Assembly: GCF_014643455.1 (NCBI RefSeq)
Contig: NZ_BMJM01000002.1
Span: 354,437 to 418,436, forward strand
DNA length: 64,000 nucleotides
From: Sandarakinorhabdus glacialis
GTDB taxonomy: Bacteria; Pseudomonadota; Alphaproteobacteria; Sphingomonadales; Sphingomonadaceae
Direction: 5' to 3'
Shown: one piece after another, positions 19,178-28,454 of the stretch
How positions within the stretch are numbered: the stretch's first letter is position 1
Layout of the letters: the number at the start of each line of letters is the position of its first letter
Notes under the pieces: model-generated
What the model saw: only the letters and a program-made list of their open reading frames with translations
Told to the model about the DNA's origin: nothing
Database searches by the model: none
Translations under genes and position numbers: made by a program

Positions 19178-20758
19178 ATGCCAAAAGTCCTAATCTCCGA
19201 CCAAATGTCTCCCAAGGCCGCCGAAATCTTCCGCGCCCGCGGCATCGAAGTCGATGAAATCACCGGCCTCACCAAGGACGAGCTTATCAAGATCATCGGC
19301 CATTACGACGGCCTCGCCGTCCGCAGCGCCACAAAGGCCACCAAGGACGTCATCGCCGCCGCGACCAACCTCAAGGTCATCGGCCGCGCCGGCATCGGCG
19401 TCGACAATGTCGACATCCCGTCCGCGTCCGGCGCCGGCATCGTCGTGATGAACACCCCCTTCGGCAACAGCATTACAACCGCCGAACACGCCATTGCCCT
19501 CATGTTCGCCCTCGCCCGCCAGCTTCCCGAAGCCGACGCCAGTACCCAGGCCGGCAAGTGGGAAAAGAACCGCTTCATGGGGGTCGAACTGACCGCCAAG
19601 ACCCTCGGCCTGATCGGCGCCGGCAACATCGGCAGCATCGTCGCCGACCGTGCCCTCGGCCTCAAGATGAAGGTAATCGCCTTCGATCCGTTCCTCACTC
19701 CCGAGCGCGCCGAAATCATGGGCGTCACCAAGGTCAGCCTCGACGAGCTCCTCGCCCAGGCCGATTTCATCACGCTCCACACGCCATTGACCGACAGCAC
19801 CCGCAACATCCTGTCGGCCGAAAACCTCGCGAAGACCAAGCCTGGCGTCCGCATCATCAACTGCGCCCGCGGCGGCCTCATCGACGAAGCCGCCCTCAAG
19901 GCCGGGCTCGATTCCGGCCATATCGGCGGCGCCGCGCTCGACGTCTTCGTCGAAGAACCTGCCAAGGCCAGCCCGCTTTTCAACACCCCCAACTTCATCA
20001 GCACGCCGCACCTCGGCGCCAGCACCGACGAAGCCCAGGTCAATGTTGCCATCCAGGTCGCCGAGCAAATGTCCGACTTCCTGCTCACAGGCGGCGTCAC
20101 CAACGCCCTCAACGTGCCGTCGCTGTCGGCCGAGGAAGCACCGCGCCTCCGCCCCTACATGCAGCTCGCCGAACGCCTCGGCTCGCTCGTCGGGCAGCTC
20201 GTTACCGAAGGCGTCAAGGGCGTCACCGTCGAAGTCGAGGGCGCTGCCGCCCAGCTCAACATCAAGCCGATCACCGCTGCCGTCCTTGCCGGGCTGATGC
20301 GGACCCACAGCGACACCGTCAACATGGTCAACGCCCCCTATCTCGCCCGCGAACGCGAGATCGAGATCGCCGAAGTCCGCCACGACCGCGAGACCGATTA
20401 TCACACGCTGGTCCGCGTCACGGTGAAAACCCCCGACGGCGACCGCACCGTCGCCGGCACCCTGTTCGGCATGACCAAGCCGCGCCTGACCGAGATCTTC
20501 GGCATCACCGTCGAGGCCGACCTCAGCGGCCGCATGCTCTACATCGTCAACGAGGACAAACCCGGCTTTATCGGCCGTCTCGGCGGCGCGCTCGGCGAAG
20601 CCGGCGTCAACATCGGCACCTTCCACCTCGGCCGCAGAAACACCGGCAGCGAAGCCATCCTTCTGCTCTCGGTCGACGACACCATCCCTGACCCGCTGCT
20701 CGCCAGCATCTGCCGCCTCCCCGGCGTCAAAACGGTAAAAGCCCTGACTTTCGCCTGA
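19178..20758 (+). CDS. serA: D-3-phosphoglycerate dehydrogenase
   Basis: First enzyme of serine synthesis. The 526-residue protein is the long form: a substrate/NAD-binding core with [19 protein letters not shown], catalytic Arg in NCARGGLIDEAAL, Glu in DVFVEEPAK and His in STPHLGASTDEAQ, then an allosteric substrate-binding domain (about residues 320-450) and a C-terminal ACT domain (LYIVNEDKPGFIGRLGGALGE onwards) that usually binds serine. It forms a pathway pair with serC upstream and is followed by hisZ after a repeat-bearing gap. Confidence 0.97.
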   Translation: MPKVLISDQMSPKAAEIFRARGIEVDEITGLTKDELIKIIGHYDGLAVRSATKATKDVIAAATNLKVIGRAGIGVDNVDIPSASGAGIVVMNTPFGNSITTAEHAIALMFALARQLPEADASTQAGKWEKNRFMGVELTAKTLGLIGAGNIGSIVADRALGLKMKVIAFDPFLTPERAEIMGVTKVSLDELLAQADFITLHTPLTDSTRNILSAENLAKTKPGVRIINCARGGLIDEAALKAGLDSGHIGGAALDVFVEEPAKASPLFNTPNFISTPHLGASTDEAQVNVAIQVAEQMSDFLLTGGVTNALNVPSLSAEEAPRLRPYMQLAERLGSLVGQLVTEGVKGVTVEVEGAAAQLNIKPITAAVLAGLMRTHSDTVNMVNAPYLAREREIEIAEVRHDRETDYHTLVRVTVKTPDGDRTVAGTLFGMTKPRLTEIFGITVEADLSGRMLYIVNEDKPGFIGRLGGALGEAGVNIGTFHLGRRNTGSEAILLLSVDDTIPDPLLASICRLPGVKTVKALTFA

Positions 20759-20765
20759 CCTGTCT

Positions 20766-20825
20766 ACCCTCTCCCCTACCGGAGAGGGTGACTCGCCGCC
20801 CTTGCGGTGAGCGGGGTGAGGGTGA
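20766..20825. repeat. Intergenic palindromic repeat, CCCTCTCCCC type
   Basis: CCCTCTCCCCTACCGGAGAG, then GGTGACTCGCCGCC and TGCGGTGAGCGGGGTGAGGG. A second copy is at 63680-63740. It fills the gap between serA and hisZ. Confidence 0.7.
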
Positions 20826-20856
20826 TACCCGCGCCGACACATAAACGGACACATAA

Positions 20857-21966
20857 ATGATCCCCCCCGGTCTCCTCCCCGAAGGTCTGCGCGACCGCCT
20901 CCCCCCCCAGGCCGAGGCGGCCGCCGCACTCGTCCGCAGCCTGACCGCCAGCTTCGCCTCCCACGGCTATGAACACGTCCAGCCTCCTATGGTCGAATAT
21001 GAGGAATCACTCGGCTCCCGACTCGGCGGTGCCGCCCGCCGAGAACTCCTCCGCTTCACCGATCCCGTCAGCCAGCACACCCTCGCCCTGCGCTCCGACA
21101 TCACCGGCCAGGTCGGCCGCATCGCCGTCACCCGCCTCGCCGCCGCCCATCGCCCTCTCCGCCTTAGCTACGCCGGCCTCGTCCTGCGCGTCCGTGGCAG
21201 CCAACTCAGCCCCGAGCGCGAAAGCGTCCAGGTCGGCGCCGAGCTCATCGGCAGCGACGCCCCCGCCGCCGCCCGCGAGATCATCGCTCTTGCCGTGGAG
21301 GCCCTCCGCCAGACCGGCCTCGCCGACCTCTCGCTCGACATCACCATTCCCACCCTCGTCGCCGACCTCGCTCAGTCCGGCTGGCCGCTCGGCAAGGCCA
21401 GCCTCGCCGAAGTCCAGTCGCTCCTCGACGGCAAGGACAGCGGCGGCCTCGCCGCACTTGGCGCCGGCGCGTTCGAACCCCTCATCGCCGCCGCCGGCCC
21501 CGCCGCCGCCGCGCTCGCCCGCCTCTTCGCACTCGCCCTGCCCGCCCACGTCCGCGCGCGCCTGGAATCGATCGCCGCGCTGATCGCCGACCTGCAAGGC
21601 GTCACCGTCACCCTCGACCCCACCGAGCGCCACGGCTTCGAATACCAGACCTGGATCGGCTTCTCGCTGTTCGGCGCCGGCATCCTCGGCGAAGTCGGCC
21701 GCGGCGGCGCCTATGCCATCACGACCCCCGACGACACCGCCGAACCCGCGATCGGCTTCTCGCTCTATGTCGACGGCCTCGTCGACGCCGGCCTCGGCGT
21801 CACCGACCCGCGCCGCATCCTCCTGCCGCTAGGCACCCCTCCCGAAACCGGCGCCGACCTCCGCGCCAAGGGCTGGTCGACCATCGCAGCCTTCAACGAC
21901 AACGACAAACCTGCCGATTTTCGCTGCAGCCACATTCTCGATGGCGTAGAGCCAAGGCTGATCTGA
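20857..21966 (+). CDS. hisZ: ATP phosphoribosyltransferase regulatory subunit HisZ
   Basis: HisRS-like protein without tRNA-charging function that forms an octamer with short-form HisG, the first enzyme of histidine synthesis. The 369-residue protein has class II synthetase-like blocks: PPGLLPEGLRDRLP, a motif 2 form FTDPVSQHTLALRSDITGQV, and the HisZ-typical HGFEYQTWIGFSLFGAG and VGRGGAYAI. It lacks an anticodon-binding domain. hisG is not in the window. Its place between serA and purA matches the usual order in sphingomonads. Confidence 0.93.
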   Translation: MIPPGLLPEGLRDRLPPQAEAAAALVRSLTASFASHGYEHVQPPMVEYEESLGSRLGGAARRELLRFTDPVSQHTLALRSDITGQVGRIAVTRLAAAHRPLRLSYAGLVLRVRGSQLSPERESVQVGAELIGSDAPAAAREIIALAVEALRQTGLADLSLDITIPTLVADLAQSGWPLGKASLAEVQSLLDGKDSGGLAALGAGAFEPLIAAAGPAAAALARLFALALPAHVRARLESIAALIADLQGVTVTLDPTERHGFEYQTWIGFSLFGAGILGEVGRGGAYAITTPDDTAEPAIGFSLYVDGLVDAGLGVTDPRRILLPLGTPPETGADLRAKGWSTIAAFNDNDKPADFRCSHILDGVEPRLI

Positions 21967-21969
21967 AAA

Positions 21970-22006
21970 CTCCCCTCCCTGAAAGGGAGGGGCTGGGGGT
22001 GGATTA
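21970..22006. repeat. Intergenic palindromic repeat, CCCTCCC...GGGAGGGG type
   Basis: CTCCCCTCCCTGAAAGGGAG followed by GGGCTGGGGGTGGAT. Second member of the family seen at 19072; it lies between hisZ and purA. Confidence 0.7.
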
Positions 22007-22039
22007 GTGCCGCCGCCGGAAACGAGCAGAAAGAATACA

Positions 22040-23329
22040 ATGCCCAACGTTACCGTCATCGGCGCCCAATGGGGCGATGAAGGCAAAGGCAAGATCGTCG
22101 ATTGGCTCTCCGAGCGCGCCGATGTCGTCGTCCGCTTCCAGGGCGGCCACAACGCCGGCCATACCCTCGTCGTCGGCGATAATGTCTACAAGCTCAGCCT
22201 GTTGCCCAGCGGCATCGTCCGCGGCACCATGTCGATCATCGGCAACGGCGTCGTCTTCGACCCCTGGCACTTCCGCGACGAAGTCGCCCGTATCTCCGGC
22301 ATGGGCGTCAACATCACGCCCGAAAACCTTCAGGTCTCCGAGCAATGCCCGCTGATCCTGCCGCTCCACAGCGATCTCGACGGCGCGCGCGAGGACGCCA
22401 GCGGTGCCGGCAAGATCGGCACCACCCGCCGCGGCATCGGCCCCGCATACGAGGACAAGGCTGGTCGCCGGGCCTTGCGCGTCTGCGATCTCGCCCATCT
22501 CGACGACATCGGGCCGCAGCTCGATCGCCTGCTCGCCCATCACAATGCCCTGCGCACCGGCTTCGGCATGCCCCCCGTCGATCGCGACGAACTCATCGTC
22601 CAGCTCCGCGACATTGCCCCCTCGGTGCTGCCCTTCGTCAAACCCGTGTGGACCACGCTCCGCGATGCCAAGGCCAACCGCCGCCGCATCCTGTTCGAAG
22701 GCGCGCAGGGCGTCCTCCTCGATGTCGACCACGGCACCTACCCGTTCGTCACCTCGTCGAACGTCGTCGCCGGCCAGGCCGCGGCCGGCAGCGGCATGGG
22801 CGCCAATTCCACCGGTTACGTCCTCGGCATCGTCAAGGCCTACACCACCCGCGTCGGCTCAGGCCCTTTCCCCACCGAACAGGACAACGCCGACGGCGAA
22901 AAGCTCGGCCAGCGCGGCCATGAATTCGGCACCGTCACCGGCCGCAAGCGCCGCTGCGGCTGGTTCGATGCCGTCCTCGTTCGCCAAGCCATCGCCGTCT
23001 CCGGGGTCGCCGGCATGGCACTGACCAAGCTCGATGTCCTCGACGGCTTTGACATGCTGCAGATCTGCACCGGCTACACCCTCGACGGCCAACCCCTCGA
23101 TCATTTCCCCGCCCACGCCGCCGAACAAGCGCGCGTCGTCCCGGTCTATGAATCTTTCGAAGGCTGGTCCGAATCCACCGCCGGCGCCCGCCGCTGGGCC
23201 GACCTTCCCGCGCAGGCGATCAAATACATCCGCCGCATCGAAGAACTGACCGAATGCCCGGTCGCCCTCGTCTCGACGTCACCCCAACGCGACGATACCA
23301 TCCTGGTCCGGGATCCCTTCCTCGACTGA
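22040..23329 (+). CDS. purA: Adenylosuccinate synthetase
   Basis: GTP-dependent enzyme joining IMP and aspartate on the route to AMP. The 429-residue protein begins [20 protein letters not shown] with the P-loop and catalytic Asp in GDEGKGK, and has GGHNAGHT (catalytic His), [34 protein letters not shown] and GSGPFPTE. The ATG at 22040 is the family start; an in-frame upstream start adds unrelated residues. Its TGA overlaps the next ATG (TGATG), so the SNase fusion gene downstream is probably translationally coupled. Confidence 0.98.
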   Translation: MPNVTVIGAQWGDEGKGKIVDWLSERADVVVRFQGGHNAGHTLVVGDNVYKLSLLPSGIVRGTMSIIGNGVVFDPWHFRDEVARISGMGVNITPENLQVSEQCPLILPLHSDLDGAREDASGAGKIGTTRRGIGPAYEDKAGRRALRVCDLAHLDDIGPQLDRLLAHHNALRTGFGMPPVDRDELIVQLRDIAPSVLPFVKPVWTTLRDAKANRRRILFEGAQGVLLDVDHGTYPFVTSSNVVAGQAAAGSGMGANSTGYVLGIVKAYTTRVGSGPFPTEQDNADGEKLGQRGHEFGTVTGRKRRCGWFDAVLVRQAIAVSGVAGMALTKLDVLDGFDMLQICTGYTLDGQPLDHFPAHAAEQARVVPVYESFEGWSESTAGARRWADLPAQAIKYIRRIEELTECPVALVSTSPQRDDTILVRDPFLD

Positions 23330-24132
23330 TGCCCCTCCTCACCCTTATCGCAGCGGCCAGTTTCGCCTGCGCCAATCCCCGGCATCACGACGGCGACGCG
23401 ATCCGCTGCGCCGGCGATCAAGGCTCGATGCGCCTTCACGGCATCGACGCCCCGGAAATGCCGGGTGCGTGCCGACCCGGCCGGGATTGCACGCCTGGTG
23501 ATCCCTATGCCGCCCGCAACACCCTCGCCGGCCTGACCCGCGGCCGCAACGTGCGCTGCGAACAGGTCGATACCGACCACTACGGCCGAAAAATCGTCAG
23601 CTGCGAAGCCGATGGCCAGGATCTCGGCTGCGCCATGATCGCCTCCGGCCACGCGGTCGAGCGCTATGGCAATCTCAACTGCGGCGGCGGCCTCGCCGGC
23701 ATCTTCGGCAATTCCGCCGCCGAACCGACCGGCGAACCCACGCGCCCCGGCCGCACCGATCATGTCCTCTCCGCCCGTCCCGTCCCCGACGAACCCGGTA
23801 CCAAACTTGCCTATGTTCCCGAGGACATCCCCCAGCTTCGCGACGTCCCCTGGCGTTTCGTCGCCCTCTATCTTCTTGCCATGAACCTTGTCGCCTATAT
23901 CGCCTTCGCCATCGACAAGCGCCGCGCCGCCCAATTCGGCAGGCACCGCGTCCGCCGTATTCCCGAATCGACCCTTCTGGGCCTGGCGGCTCTCGGCGGC
24001 AGCATCGGCGCCATCGCCGCCCAACAACGCCTGCGTCATAAAACCAGCAAGCAACCCTTCGCCATGCGCCTGCTCGCGATTGCTGGCCTGCAGGTCGGAG
24101 TCGTCGCCGGCATCATGTATTTCGCAGCTTGA
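23329..24132 (+). CDS. SNase (thermonuclease)-DUF1294 membrane fusion, intact copy
   Basis: A 267-residue fusion of a staphylococcal-nuclease-like OB-fold domain (about 10-120) to a C-terminal DUF1294 membrane domain (about 172-267). The nuclease part keeps the catalytic pattern: Asp21 in HHDGDAIRC, Arg35, Asp40 and Glu43 in MRLHGIDAPE, Arg87 in DHYGRKI. The C-terminal part has a helix WRFVALYLLAMNLVAYIAFA, then DKRRA, RRIPESTLLGLAALGGSIGA and RHKTSKQPF, the DUF1294 signature, and a last helix. The N-terminal hydrophobic stretch is short and may be a strand rather than a signal. It is coupled to purA by TGATG. The function is unknown; nuclease activity is inferred from residues. Confidence 0.85.
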   Translation: MPLLTLIAAASFACANPRHHDGDAIRCAGDQGSMRLHGIDAPEMPGACRPGRDCTPGDPYAARNTLAGLTRGRNVRCEQVDTDHYGRKIVSCEADGQDLGCAMIASGHAVERYGNLNCGGGLAGIFGNSAAEPTGEPTRPGRTDHVLSARPVPDEPGTKLAYVPEDIPQLRDVPWRFVALYLLAMNLVAYIAFAIDKRRAAQFGRHRVRRIPESTLLGLAALGGSIGAIAAQQRLRHKTSKQPFAMRLLAIAGLQVGVVAGIMYFAA

Positions 24133-24216
24133 TGTATCGGAACCGTACCAATTTTGCTTGACCATCCTGCGTTTCCGGTTCCTTAATCCAGATTCCATAA
24201 TTTTGGCGGTTGCTGA

Positions 24217-24930
24217 ATGCCCCTGCTGATCCTTGCCGCCGCTACCAGCTTCGCTTGCCTCAACCCCGTCCACCGCGACGGTGACGAGATCGCATGTGCC
24301 GGACGCCACGGCAATCGCGGCGCCAGCACCCAGCTTTACGGCATCGACGCACCCCGGCTGGAAGGAGAATGCCGCCCCGGTCGCTCGTGCGTTCCCGGCG
24401 ACCCGATCGCCGCGCGCGATCATCTGGCCGGCTTGACCCGCGGCAAGGCCGTCCAATGCACCACTGTCAACAACGATACCGGCGGCGTCGCCGGGCTACG
24501 TTGTACCACCGACGCGGTCGACCTGGCCTGCGCGATGCGCGATGCGGGCCTCGCCATCGAACGCCAGTCGCCGCTCAACTGCCTCGCCCCCTTGCCCAAA
24601 ACGCCAGGCACCACGGTCAAGGCTCCATTGAGCTGGTCGACAATGCCGGTCCTCTGGCGCTGGGTTCCGCTCTTCCTCATCGTCGTCAACCTTGCGGCCT
24701 ATTGGGCCATCGCCAACGACAAAAAGCGCGTCAATTCCGGGCAGGGCCGTATCGCCCCCACCCACCTGCTGACCCTCGTATTCTTCGGCGGCGCCCTCGG
24801 CACCCTCATTGCCCAGCAGCGCTTCGATCATCTCAAGGACGAACAGCCATTCGCCAACCGCTTCGCCATCCTGTTCGGCCTGCAACTCGGCATCGTCATC
24901 GGCCTCGTCCTGCCGCTCTTCCTCGCCTGA
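24217..24930 (+). CDS. SNase-DUF1294 fusion, catalytically degenerate paralogue
   Basis: A 237-residue tandem paralogue of the preceding gene, 84 bases downstream, starting with a similar MPLL plus SFAC stretch. Aligned with its neighbour, Asp21 is kept (HRDGDEIAC) but the active-site Arg becomes Gln39 and Glu becomes Arg47 (TQLYGIDAPRL), and the YGR motif is replaced by TGGVAG. Paired cysteines (CRPGRSC, LNC) are retained in both copies. The DUF1294 part is also divergent (ANDKKRV, FFGGALGTLIAQQRF, DHLKDEQPF). It is therefore probably not a nuclease but may bind nucleic acid or regulate the first copy; that is inference. Confidence 0.8.
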   Translation: MPLLILAAATSFACLNPVHRDGDEIACAGRHGNRGASTQLYGIDAPRLEGECRPGRSCVPGDPIAARDHLAGLTRGKAVQCTTVNNDTGGVAGLRCTTDAVDLACAMRDAGLAIERQSPLNCLAPLPKTPGTTVKAPLSWSTMPVLWRWVPLFLIVVNLAAYWAIANDKKRVNSGQGRIAPTHLLTLVFFGGALGTLIAQQRFDHLKDEQPFANRFAILFGLQLGIVIGLVLPLFLA

Positions 24931-24956
24931 TCACCCAGCACGATCGCGCTTCATCT

Positions 24957-24988
24957 GTCATCCGGGGCTTGACTCGGGACCCAGTTGC
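24957..24988. repeat. Intergenic palindromic repeat, TCATCCCGGGCTCGACCCGGGA type
   Basis: GTCATCCGGGGCTTGACTCG followed by GGACCCAGTTGC. Diverged copy of the palindrome at 37561 and 57247; it lies between the convergent SNase paralogue and channel genes. Confidence 0.65.
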
Positions 24989-25031
24989 TTCTCTGCGCCG
25001 CTGAGCATCGTTTCAATGGAACCCGACGCAA

Positions 25032-25670
25032 TCAATCGCCGCCGTCACGATACCCCGGCAAAGCCAGCCCGCGCCCGATCGCCAGCGCCCGCAGCCCGAA
25101 CCCCGCGGCAAAACCAATCCCGCCCGCCACAAAACTATCCGCTCCGAGCTCGACCAGCACGATATAACTCGCCGACCCCAGCGCCGCCGCCGACACATAG
25201 ATCTCGCGCCGAAGCAGAATCGAAGGTACCCCCGCCAGCACGTCGCGAATAATCCCGCCGAAACTCGCAGTCAGCACGCCCATGACAATGCTCGGCAGCG
25301 GCGGCACCCCCAGGCTATGCGCCTTGGCCGCGCCAATCACCGCATACGCCGCCATCCCGATCGCATCGAACCACAATAACGACGCCAGCTTCCACCGATC
25401 GGCGCGAAGCACCCACACCGCCGCCGCCGCGATCAGGCAAACCGCCAGATAATCCGACCGTCCCACCCAGAACACCGGCGCGCCAATCAGCAAATCGCGC
25501 AGCGTCCCGCCGCCGATCCCCGTGATCGCCGCAAAGAATGCAAACGTCACGATCGTCTGCTTCGCCCGCGCCGCTGCCAGCGCCCCCGAAACCGCGAACA
25601 CCGCCACGCCGGCCATATCGAGCCATGACAGCAGCGGCCGGATCGCATCGATCGGCGCGGTATCGATCAC
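25032..25670 (-). CDS. TRIC-type (UPF0126) cation channel protein
   Basis: A 212-residue integral membrane protein of the trimeric intracellular cation channel family (YicG-like). Two homologous halves each carry the family motif: TGIGGGTLRDLLIG in the first and ASFGGIIRDVLAGVP in the second, with about seven hydrophobic helices. Family members conduct monovalent cations; the physiological role in bacteria is unclear. It lies 6 bases after lpdA on the same strand and is probably the last gene of that transcript. Confidence 0.9.
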   Translation of the reverse strand: MIDTAPIDAIRPLLSWLDMAGVAVFAVSGALAAARAKQTIVTFAFFAAITGIGGGTLRDLLIGAPVFWVGRSDYLAVCLIAAAAVWVLRADRWKLASLLWFDAIGMAAYAVIGAAKAHSLGVPPLPSIVMGVLTASFGGIIRDVLAGVPSILLRREIYVSAAALGSASYIVLVELGADSFVAGGIGFAAGFGLRALAIGRGLALPGYRDGGD

Positions 25671-25676
25671 ATCAGG

Positions 25677-27071
25677 TCAAATGTGGATCGGCTTGCCCGT
25701 CACCGCCATCGCCGCTTCCTTCAGCGCCTCGGGATGCGTCGGATGCGCGTGGCAGGTCATCGCGATATCCTCGCTCGACGCACCGAACTCCATCGCTATC
25801 GCCGCTTCGGCAATCATCGTTCCCGCCATCGCGCCGATGATGTGCACACCCAGGACACGGTCGGTCGTGGCATCCGCCAGCACCTTCACGAAACCTTCGG
25901 TATCGCGATTGGCCTTGGAACGGCTGTTCCCCGCAAACGGGAACTTGCCCGACTTGTACGCAATGCCCGCCGCTTTCAGCTCTTCCTCTGACTTGCCGAC
26001 GGTCGCGACCTCGGGATGCGTATAGACCACGGCCGGAATGACGTCATGGTTCACATAACCCGTCAGCCCGGCGATATTGTCGGCACAGGCAATGCCCTCG
26101 TCCTCGGCCTTGTGTGCCAGCATCGGTCCCGGCACCACGTCGCCGATCGCCCAGATGCCCGCCACCGGCGTCGAAAAATCATGCCCGACCATGATCCGAC
26201 CGCGATCGAGCACCAGCCCGGTCGCCTCGATGTTCAACCCGTCGGTATTCGGCCGGCGCCCGATCGACAGCAACACAACATCGGCGGCGATCTCCTCCGA
26301 CGCCCCGCCGGCAGCCGGTTCGACAGTCACGGTCGCGCCCGCACCCGAGCGGACAACACCCGTGACCTTGGTCGAAGTCCGGATCGCAAACCCCTGCTTG
26401 GTCAACACCTTCGCAAAGGCGTTGGCAACCTCGACGTCCATCGCCGGCACGATCCGCTCGGCATATTCAACAACGGTCACCTTCGCCCCGAGCCGCCGCC
26501 ACACCGAACCCATCTCGAGCCCGATGTACCCGCCGCCGATCACCACCAGGTGCCCGGGCACCTTCGTCAACGACAGCGCCTCTGTCGACGTGACGATAAC
26601 CTCGCCATCCGGCGTCATCCCCGGCAGCAGCGCCACTTCGGACCCCGTCGCGATGATGAAGTTCTTTGCCGTGATCGTCCGCTCGCCGACAGTGATCGAT
26701 TTCGGCGACGCAAACCGCGCCTCGCCCTTCACCCATTCGACCTTGTTCTTCTTGAACAGGAACGCAACGCCGTCGGTCAACTCCTTGACCGCCTTGTCCT
26801 TCTCATTCAGCAGCGCCGGCAAATCGAGCTCGACCGATCCCAGCTTGACGCCAAACTTGGCCAACGCGCCGGATTGCGCCTCCTCATAGAATTCCGATCC
26901 GTGCAGCAGCGCCTTCGACGGAATGCACCCGACATTGAGGCACGTCCCGCCCAAGCTGGCACGCTTCTCGACGCAAGCGACCTTCAGGCCGTGTTGCGCC
27001 GCGCGGATCGCCGCGACATAGCCGCCGGGACCCGAGCCAATGACAACGACATCGAATTCAGGGTCTGCCAT
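25677..27071 (-). CDS. lpdA: Dihydrolipoyl dehydrogenase (E3)
   Basis: FAD enzyme that reoxidises lipoyl groups of 2-oxo acid dehydrogenases. The 464-residue protein has the FAD motif VVVIGSGPGGYVAAIRAAQ, the redox disulfide GGTCLNVGCIPSKALL, an NAD motif VVIGGGYIGLEMGSVW and the catalytic His-Glu pair HAHPTHPEAL. The ATG at 27071, preceded by GGAGAG, is chosen over an in-frame GTG two codons upstream. It follows sucB and so most likely serves the 2-oxoglutarate dehydrogenase complex. The 80-base leader holds a tandem repeat. Confidence 0.97.
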   Translation of the reverse strand: MADPEFDVVVIGSGPGGYVAAIRAAQHGLKVACVEKRASLGGTCLNVGCIPSKALLHGSEFYEEAQSGALAKFGVKLGSVELDLPALLNEKDKAVKELTDGVAFLFKKNKVEWVKGEARFASPKSITVGERTITAKNFIIATGSEVALLPGMTPDGEVIVTSTEALSLTKVPGHLVVIGGGYIGLEMGSVWRRLGAKVTVVEYAERIVPAMDVEVANAFAKVLTKQGFAIRTSTKVTGVVRSGAGATVTVEPAAGGASEEIAADVVLLSIGRRPNTDGLNIEATGLVLDRGRIMVGHDFSTPVAGIWAIGDVVPGPMLAHKAEDEGIACADNIAGLTGYVNHDVIPAVVYTHPEVATVGKSEEELKAAGIAYKSGKFPFAGNSRSKANRDTEGFVKVLADATTDRVLGVHIIGAMAGTMIAEAAIAMEFGASSEDIAMTCHAHPTHPEALKEAAMAVTGKPIHI

Positions 27072-27085
27072 ATTCACTCTCCTGG

Positions 27086-27143
27086 CCGGGCACGGCCCGG
27101 CACGTCAACCAGTGCCGGGCATGGCCCAGCACGTCAATCAGTC
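27086..27143. repeat. Two tandem 29-bp repeats between sucB and lpdA
   Basis: Units at 27086-27114 and 27115-27143 match at 25 of 29 positions (core CGGGCAYGGCCCRGCACGTC). Each contains the near-palindrome GCCGGGC...GGCCCGGC, so the leader of lpdA can form alternative hairpins. No known regulatory motif was recognised. Confidence 0.7.
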
Positions 27144-27151
27144 GCCAGCGC

Positions 27152-28450
27152 TCAGAGATCGATCAGCAACCGCGCCGGATCCTCGATGGCTTCCTTCACG
27201 CGGACGAGGAAGGTCACCGCCTCGCGCCCATCGACGATCCGGTGATCGTACGACAGCGCCAGGTACATCATCGGCCGGATCACCACTTGGCCATCGCGCG
27301 CTACTGGGCGATCCTCGATCCGGTGCAACCCGAGCACGCCCGATTGCGGCGTATTGAGGATCGGCGTCGACATCAGCGAGCCGAACACGCCGCCGTTGGA
27401 AATGGTGAAGTTGCCGCCCTGCAGCTCGTCGATGGTCAGCTTGCCGGCCTGTGCCCGCTTGCCGAAATCGCCGATCGCCTTCTCGGTCTGGGCAAAGCTC
27501 AACTTGTCGGCGTTGCGAAGGACCGGAACAACAAGTCCGCCCGGCGACGACACCGCGATGCCGAGATCGGCATAGTTGCGATACACGATTTCCTCGCCCT
27601 CGAGCGAAGCGCCGACCGCCGGTACGTCGCGGAGCGCCAGCACAACCGCCTGCGAAAAGAACGACATAAAGCCAAGCCGTACGCCGTGCTTCTTCTCGAA
27701 CAGATCCTTGTACTTGACGCGAGCCGCCATCACCGCGGTCATGTCGACGTCGTTGAACGTCGTCAGCATCGCCGCGGTATTCTGCGCTTCCTTCAACCGC
27801 CGTGCGATCGTCTGGCGCAACCGCGTCATCCGCACCCGCTCCTCGCGCCGCTCCGAAGCTGCTGGTGCCGCTGCGACCGCCGCAGACGCCTTGACCTTGG
27901 CCGTCCCCGCTTCGATCGCCGCCAGCACATCACCCTTGGTCAACCGGCCATCACGCCCCGTCGCCGGAATGCTCGCAACATCGAGGTTATACGTATCGAT
28001 CAGCGTCCGCACCGCCGGGCCCATAGCATCGAGAGGCGCCGAAACTCCCGCAGCCGGAGCCGCAGCCTGGGGCGTCGCTGCCGGAGCCGGCGCAGAAGCC
28101 GGGGCCGCAGCCTCAGCCGCCTTTTCCGCCGCAGCCACCGGCGTCGGTGCCGCTGCAGCAGCCGCAGCCTCGGTCCCGCTCTTCTCGACCTTCACCGCCG
28201 CGCCGCCAGCGTTCGCCGCTTCGATAGTCGCCAACCGCGCCCCAACCGCAACGGTATCACCAACCTTGAACAGCTGCGCCCCCATCGTGCCCGCCACCGG
28301 CGACGGCACTTCGACCGCCACCTTGTCGGTCTCGAGCGACACGATGGGCTCGTCGGCCGCCACTGCCTCGCCGGGCTGTTTCAGCCATTGGCCAACCGTT
28401 GCCTCGGTGATCGATTCGCCAAGCGCCGGGATGATGACGTCGGTTGCCAT
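27152..28450 (-). CDS. sucB: Dihydrolipoyllysine succinyltransferase (E2 of 2-OGDH)
   Basis: Core acyltransferase of the 2-oxoglutarate dehydrogenase complex. From ATG at 28450, 432 residues: lipoyl domain ([17 protein letters not shown]; lipoyl Lys in [14 protein letters not shown]), an Ala/Pro-rich linker, a peripheral subunit-binding domain ([20 protein letters not shown]), and a catalytic domain ending with His and Asp in [14 protein letters not shown]. It follows sucA after 4 bases. Confidence 0.97.
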   Translation of the reverse strand: MATDVIIPALGESITEATVGQWLKQPGEAVAADEPIVSLETDKVAVEVPSPVAGTMGAQLFKVGDTVAVGARLATIEAANAGGAAVKVEKSGTEAAAAAAAPTPVAAAEKAAEAAAPASAPAPAATPQAAAPAAGVSAPLDAMGPAVRTLIDTYNLDVASIPATGRDGRLTKGDVLAAIEAGTAKVKASAAVAAAPAASERREERVRMTRLRQTIARRLKEAQNTAAMLTTFNDVDMTAVMAARVKYKDLFEKKHGVRLGFMSFFSQAVVLALRDVPAVGASLEGEEIVYRNYADLGIAVSSPGGLVVPVLRNADKLSFAQTEKAIGDFGKRAQAGKLTIDELQGGNFTISNGGVFGSLMSTPILNTPQSGVLGLHRIEDRPVARDGQVVIRPMMYLALSYDHRIVDGREAVTFLVRVKEAIEDPARLLIDL

Positions 28451-28454
28451 TATA

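Noticed and set aside
19190..20929. A 579-codon minus-strand frame opposite serA
   Set aside because: Gly/Asp-rich antisense shadow without any domain; serA is unambiguous.
27086..27143. CRISPR array
   Set aside because: Only two directly abutting units with no spacers and no cas genes anywhere.
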